From DASYTH01 sp035762905 (GTDB lineage Bacteria > Actinomycetota > Actinomycetes > Mycobacteriales > Pseudonocardiaceae), in the NCBI RefSeq assembly GCF_035762905.1, contig NZ_DASUCC010000171.1:4569-68568 (forward strand): a stretch of 64,000 nt of DNA. The letters run 5' to 3'. Shown in pieces: positions 60,553 through 64,000 of the stretch. A program made the translations under genes and the position numbers. The notes below the pieces were generated by a model. It was given only the letters and a program-made list of their open reading frames with translations. It did no database searches and was not told the origin of the DNA. The stretch's first letter is position 1, and each line of letters opens with the position of its first letter.

Positions 60553-62241
60553 CTAGCGAGGGAGTTCGACGGCGGCTGCGGGGTTGATGGTGTCGCAGGT
60601 GGGGTTGTTCTCGGCTCGGCTCAGGTAGTGGCATTTGAAGGTCTGGTTGTCCGGCGTTCGCACGTCGATGCGGGTTAGAAGCGAGCCGTGGTTGGGATCG
60701 AATTTCTGCTCGATCATCGGGCCTGCCGGTTGGCTCGGGCTGGTCTGCTGGACCAGATGGGTGAGGGGGAGGTCAATGACGATCGTGGACGACGTGGCGC
60801 CTGCCAGGAATTTCTGCGGATCGAAGGTGAGAAGTCGGCGCCAGCTTCCGTTGAAGCGGACGAAGCCTCGGCCGATCAGGAGCAAGTTGAACTCTGTTCC
60901 GGTCATCTGGATCGTTCCGTGTGTGCGGCGGGAGCCGTCGAAAGCGGGATCACCGGCGTACATCTGGCTTGTCATGACAAAATTCCAGTCATCGCCGTCA
61001 CTCCAATGGTTCCCGGGGTAGAAGTCCAGGTAGATTCCGATCTCTTTGACCAGAACGGAATTCAACCCGTTGTTACGAATCGAAATTCTGATGCGGTCCG
61101 TCTCCGGCGTGAACGCGTGCCCCACGTCCAGGATCTGCAGCGGGGGGCCCGGCTGCGGCGAACCCTGGTGTGCCCCATCCCCTGCCGATGCTGTCGACGA
61201 GTGAGTCCCTTGAGGTGCCGATGTTGGACCAGCCGAGGTTGTGGGTGACCCGGGCTGAGGCCGGTCCGGGAGTGTGCCCGACCCCGACGATGTGTCCTCC
61301 AGCGACCGGTCAGTGGTTGACCGGTCTCCGTGGCCTGTTCGCGTGGGCTCTTCGGCCGTGGTGCTCAGCGCGGGAGCCCGGCCGGCGGGAAGGGTAACGA
61401 GGACGCCGACAAGGAGCGGGACAGCCGCAAGGCACACGACCTGCCACATCACGCTGAACCGTTGCTGCCCGTAGCGCCGGACCGCCGCCAGCACCCCGAG
61501 GCTGGTGGCCAGGATCGCCGCTGTGGTAAGCCAGGACAGCCCGGTGAGCAGCCAGACGGCGAGAACGGCCACCCCGAAGCCGGCCGCGGGCAGCACGACC
61601 AAGTCGGTCAGGCGCGGTGAGGGAATTCTCAGCCTCCAGGTCCAGTCGCTGACCGGCTTCCGGCGCTGCTCATTCGCACTCGTGGAGCCGTCGGGGGTAA
61701 TCGGTGCGGCCTCTGCTCCGTTCGGCAGCGCGGGAACGCGACCGCGCGCGGGACGAGCATGGCGTGGTTGACCGGTCAGCACCCGCAGCAGGTGCTCAGC
61801 GCCGGGCTCGTCGATCGACCGGAGCACGAAGTGGCTGCCGGAGTATGGCTGGACGAACGTCGGCAGTTCGTCGAGCGAGCCGCCCGGCAGAACGACCGGC
61901 AGCACCCTGCCCAGCCAGGTCCGGCGGTCCCGGTAGAGCAACTCGCGCAACGCAGCCGTCTCAGCTTGTACACCGCGGTGCACGCCACTGGAGCCGTTAC
62001 CCTCACCGAACTCCCGGTACCTGGGTGACGCCACCACGATCACGAAGTCTGCCGCCTGGATCTCCTGCAACACCCAGGCGTACCAGTCCCGGCGGCCGCC
62101 GTCGTGCCATAGATCAAATACTACGGTCACTCCTCGGGTTTCGAGGAAGCCGGCCAACGCCGCCACGGCTGACCTGTGCGCGTCACTATCGTGCGCGTAA
62201 CTCAAGAAAATCCGTGGCCCGACTGGCGCAATCTCAGTCAC
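60553..62241 (-). CDS. Membrane-anchored SEFIR-domain protein
   Basis: 562 residues from GTG 62241, which overlaps the stop of the upstream 89-aa gene (GTGA). This overlap decides the start despite a longer open frame. Residues 8-165 form a SEFIR domain, a TIR-related fold: RIFLSYAHDSDAHR, FDLWHDGG, FVIVVASPRYRE, GVQAETAALRELLYRD and RVLPVVLPGGSLDELPTF. Three hydrophobic helices follow (about 212-234, 236-254, 264-284), then a Ser/Thr/Pro-rich stalk and a C-terminal beta-rich domain (residues about 365-562). The sensor or effector part would be outside and SEFIR inside the cell. SEFIR domains pair with like domains in signalling and immunity. Its coupled neighbour is probably a partner. Confidence 0.9.
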   Translation of the reverse strand: MTEIAPVGPRIFLSYAHDSDAHRSAVAALAGFLETRGVTVVFDLWHDGGRRDWYAWVLQEIQAADFVIVVASPRYREFGEGNGSSGVHRGVQAETAALRELLYRDRRTWLGRVLPVVLPGGSLDELPTFVQPYSGSHFVLRSIDEPGAEHLLRVLTGQPRHARPARGRVPALPNGAEAAPITPDGSTSANEQRRKPVSDWTWRLRIPSPRLTDLVVLPAAGFGVAVLAVWLLTGLSWLTTAAILATSLGVLAAVRRYGQQRFSVMWQVVCLAAVPLLVGVLVTLPAGRAPALSTTAEEPTRTGHGDRSTTDRSLEDTSSGSGTLPDRPQPGSPTTSAGPTSAPQGTHSSTASAGDGAHQGSPQPGPPLQILDVGHAFTPETDRIRISIRNNGLNSVLVKEIGIYLDFYPGNHWSDGDDWNFVMTSQMYAGDPAFDGSRRTHGTIQMTGTEFNLLLIGRGFVRFNGSWRRLLTFDPQKFLAGATSSTIVIDLPLTHLVQQTSPSQPAGPMIEQKFDPNHGSLLTRIDVRTPDNQTFKCHYLSRAENNPTCDTINPAAAVELPR

Positions 62242-62507
62242 GCCGGGAGTGTGCCCGACCCCGAACCGGCACGGCGGCCGACCATGCGCAGTGTCCATCC
62301 CTTGTCCACTATCGGCACATTGCAAGTGGCCGGCGTGCCCCAGTGCTTCGGCCCGAAGACCCTGGCGTTGAGTCCGATACCCTGGGCCGACGCACTGGCT
62401 GCGGCCTGACCGCCCGACCCAGCACCTGAAACCGCACGCACTCCGGCCGCCATCTGGCATGCAATCGCGCCGATGGCGGCCGGTTGTGCCGTTGTGGGAG
62501 CGGTCAT
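62238..62507 (-). CDS. 89-aa small protein of unknown function, translationally coupled to SEFIR
   Basis: The ATG at 62507 has AGAGGA 6 bases before it. The stop overlaps the SEFIR start as GTGA. The N-terminal half is Ala/Gly/Ser-rich (AIGAIACQMAAGVRAV, SGAGSGGQAAASASAQGIG) and the C-terminal half is distinct (VFGPKHWGTPATCNVPIVD, KGWTLRMVGRRAG), with two cysteines in all. I do not recognise the family. The tight coupling suggests equal amounts of both proteins and a direct role in the SEFIR pathway. Confidence 0.65.
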   Translation of the reverse strand: MTAPTTAQPAAIGAIACQMAAGVRAVSGAGSGGQAAASASAQGIGLNARVFGPKHWGTPATCNVPIVDKGWTLRMVGRRAGSGSGTLPA

Positions 62508-62513
62508 GCCCGA

Positions 62514-62520
62514 TCCTCTC
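62514..62520 (-). promoter_or_regulatory. Ribosome binding site of the 89-aa gene
   Basis: GAGAGGA on the minus strand, 6 bases before ATG 62507. It supports this start over upstream in-frame ATGs. Confidence 0.6.
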
Positions 62521-62902
62521 GACCCCCCGTCGCCCGCTGGTTGTGCTGTCCGGGCAGGCATGCGGTGCTTGGCGAGTGCCAGTGCGCCGCTGGTCCGAGC
62601 GGTGATACGGGGGCCGGGGTTGGTTGGGGCTGATGTGCACGCCGGCGGAGTGCCGCGCCCGTTGTCCGGGGTGTGGGCAATGGCTGTACGGGCCGAGGTG
62701 GCCGGGGACCAGCGGCGACGTTGGCGCGGTCGGCGCCGTGGACGCCGCGGATCCGGCGGCTGGGGTTGCCGGTGGCGTTGGTCAGCATGAAATTCGTGAG
62801 TTTGCTGCTGCGCGCGACTTCGGTCCCCGGTCCGGTCCTTGACCTCCAGCGCGGGCGATATCCGGTCGCGGCACTCAGGCCTGCGCGGCACCATGCGGTC
62901 CC
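62521..62902. other. Divergent intergenic region
   Basis: About 380 bases between the small/SEFIR pair and the DUF4037 gene. It should hold promoters for both directions, but I see no clear elements and no conserved coding frame. Confidence 0.4.
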
Positions 62903-63877
62903 GTGGATGACGCGGTTATCCCCGGGCTGGAACTGTCGCGCCGGTTCTACCAGGAGGCGGTACGGCCGCTGATCCACGCCCACTTCGGGGACCTGCCCCA
63001 CACCGCCGCGCGGATCGGCACCGGCTCGGAAGTCCTCGGTTTCGACACCGCCCGGTCCGCCGACCACGAATGGGGGCCACGCCTGCAGCTGTTCCTGTCC
63101 CGCGACGACGCCGACCGGCATGGCCCGGATGTCGTGACGATGTTGAGCAACGAGCTGCCCAAGACGTTCTACGGCTACCCCACGAACTTCGCCTCCGCAG
63201 GAGACGAGCGCATCCGGCACATGGCGCTCACCGACGGGCCGGTCTTCCACCGCGTCGAGGTCACCAGCCTCGACGTGTGGTTCACCGACAATCTGGGATT
63301 CGATCCCCGCGACGTCATCACCACGCTGGACTGGCTGTCCACCCCTACCCAGACGCTGGCCGAGGTCACCGCCGGCGCGCTCTGGCACGACCACACCGGC
63401 GAACTCACCTCCGCTCGGTCCCTCCTCGCCTGGTACCCGGAGCAGATCTGGCGCTACATCCTGGCCTGCCAATGGCAGCGGATCTCCCAAGAGGAGGCGT
63501 TCGTCGGACGGTGCGGAGAAGTCGGCGACGAACTCGGCTCGGCCATCGTCGTCGCCCGGCTGGTCCGCGACCTCATGCGCCTGAGCCTGCTGATGCACCG
63601 CCGCTACCCGCCCTACAGCAAATGGCTCGGCAGCGCCTTCACCCAACTCCCTTTCGCCGCCAGCATTTCTCCGGCACTGACCGCGGCGGTCGCCGCCACC
63701 AGCTGGCACGAACGAGAAAAGCACCTCGCCACGGCGTACTCGGCCCTCGCCACGCTGCACAACCAACTCGAACTGACCGAGCCGCTCGATCCCAGTACTC
63801 GTCCCTACTACGGCAGGCCATTTCAGGTCCTGCATGCGGACCGGTTCAGCCAGGCGCTGCTAGTAGTACTTTGTTAG
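62903..63877 (+). CDS. DUF4037 protein, 3' end replaced by an IS701-type element
   Basis: 324 residues from GTG 62903 with no strong ribosome site. Characteristic stretches are PGLELSRRFYQEAVRPLI, GSEVLGFDTARSADHEWGPR, DVWFTDNLGFDP, LLAWYPEQIWRYILACQWQR and YYGRPFQVLHADRFSQALL. These fit the DUF4037 family, a nucleotidyltransferase-like fold of unknown substrate. Family members continue after the ADRF-x-x-AL motif. Here the frame gives VVLC and a stop at 63875-63877, inside the start of the transposon, so a C-terminal piece is lost. The protein may or may not still work. Confidence 0.75.
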   Translation: MDDAVIPGLELSRRFYQEAVRPLIHAHFGDLPHTAARIGTGSEVLGFDTARSADHEWGPRLQLFLSRDDADRHGPDVVTMLSNELPKTFYGYPTNFASAGDERIRHMALTDGPVFHRVEVTSLDVWFTDNLGFDPRDVITTLDWLSTPTQTLAEVTAGALWHDHTGELTSARSLLAWYPEQIWRYILACQWQRISQEEAFVGRCGEVGDELGSAIVVARLVRDLMRLSLLMHRRYPPYSKWLGSAFTQLPFAASISPALTAAVAATSWHEREKHLATAYSALATLHNQLELTEPLDPSTRPYYGRPFQVLHADRFSQALLVVLC

Positions 63878-64000
63878 GTGTTGGCGTGTCGAGTTGATCG
63901 TCCATTGTGGATTCTGGTTGGCTGCTGGTTGTGACGCCGGATCAGATCGGGCAGGTGGGTCCTCGGCTGGCGGGGTTTGCCGAGCGGATGTTGGGTGGGC
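63872..64000 (+). mobile_element. Left end of an IS701-family element (continues outside)
   Basis: Coding similarity to DUF4037 breaks off at 63865-63875 and a transposase gene starts just after. The end probably begins with TGTTAGGTGTTGGCGTG. The other end lies beyond the window, so repeats cannot be matched. Confidence 0.65.
63907..64000 (+). CDS. IS701-family transposase (N-terminal 31 residues only)
   Basis: From GTG 63907 the frame reads DSGWLLVVTPDQI, then GQVGPRLAGFAERMLGG, the typical start of IS701-type DDE transposases of actinomycetes. The gene runs off the window. Confidence 0.75.
   Translation, partial: MDSGWLLVVTPDQIGQVGPRLAGFAERMLGG

Noticed and set aside
62473..62790. Plus-strand frame at 62473-62790
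   Set aside because: It overlaps the minus-strand 89-aa gene, which has a ribosome site and a coupled neighbour; the plus frame has neither and is low in complexity.
1..64000. CRISPR arrays, rRNA genes or complete tRNA genes
   Set aside because: No regularly spaced repeats and no rRNA- or full tRNA-like sequence were found on reading the window.

Overview
The window is high-GC DNA with GTG starts, very large non-ribosomal peptide synthetase (NRPS) genes, RHS/HINT polymorphic toxins, CHAT and SEFIR proteins and IS5-, IS3- and IS701-type elements. This points to a filamentous actinomycete, most likely Pseudonocardiales (Actinosynnema, Saccharothrix or Kutzneria-like). The genus is a guess from gene style, not from a marker gene.

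1-37.6 kb is part of a peptide biosynthetic gene cluster on the + strand. A 5'-truncated NRPS (modules 1-4) overlaps by ATGA with a 6608-residue NRPS (modules 5-9). An MFS exporter and an MbtH-like chaperone follow with almost no spacing. Nine modules are visible and six carry epimerization domains. The epimerization domains agree with the subtype of each following condensation domain, so the two proteins probably act in the order written. The pocket code of module 6 is the textbook threonine code. Modules 3, 5 and 8 share one valine-like code. No thioesterase is present and the last module ends in an epimerization domain, so chain release must be encoded elsewhere.

37.6-40.45 kb is a boundary zone of debris: an MFS fragment, a membrane-protein fragment, a tRNA T-arm-like sequence, an apparently complete 889-bp IS5-family element and the tail of a GMC oxidoreductase. 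40.6-51.8 kb holds a secreted FG-GAP/VCBS protein gene (one amber codon, two frameshifts) and a secreted RHS-HINT polymorphic toxin gene (two frameshifts, toxin tip lost), then a decayed IS3 element and a transposase tail.

51.97-62.5 kb looks like a signalling or conflict island. It has a secreted trypsin/V8-like protease, a subtilase with an altered histidine motif, and a convergent minus-strand operon of ECF-like sigma factor, 160-aa beta-rich protein and TPR-CHAT caspase-like protein. Next come a divergent 110-aa helical protein, a heavily frameshifted pseudogene, and a translationally coupled pair of an 89-aa unknown protein and a membrane-anchored SEFIR protein. At 62.9-64 kb a DUF4037 gene loses its 3' end to an IS701-family element that runs off the window.

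The NRPS half is open over 36 kb with no lesion, while at least four loci to its right carry several lesions each. The two halves therefore seem to be under different selection.
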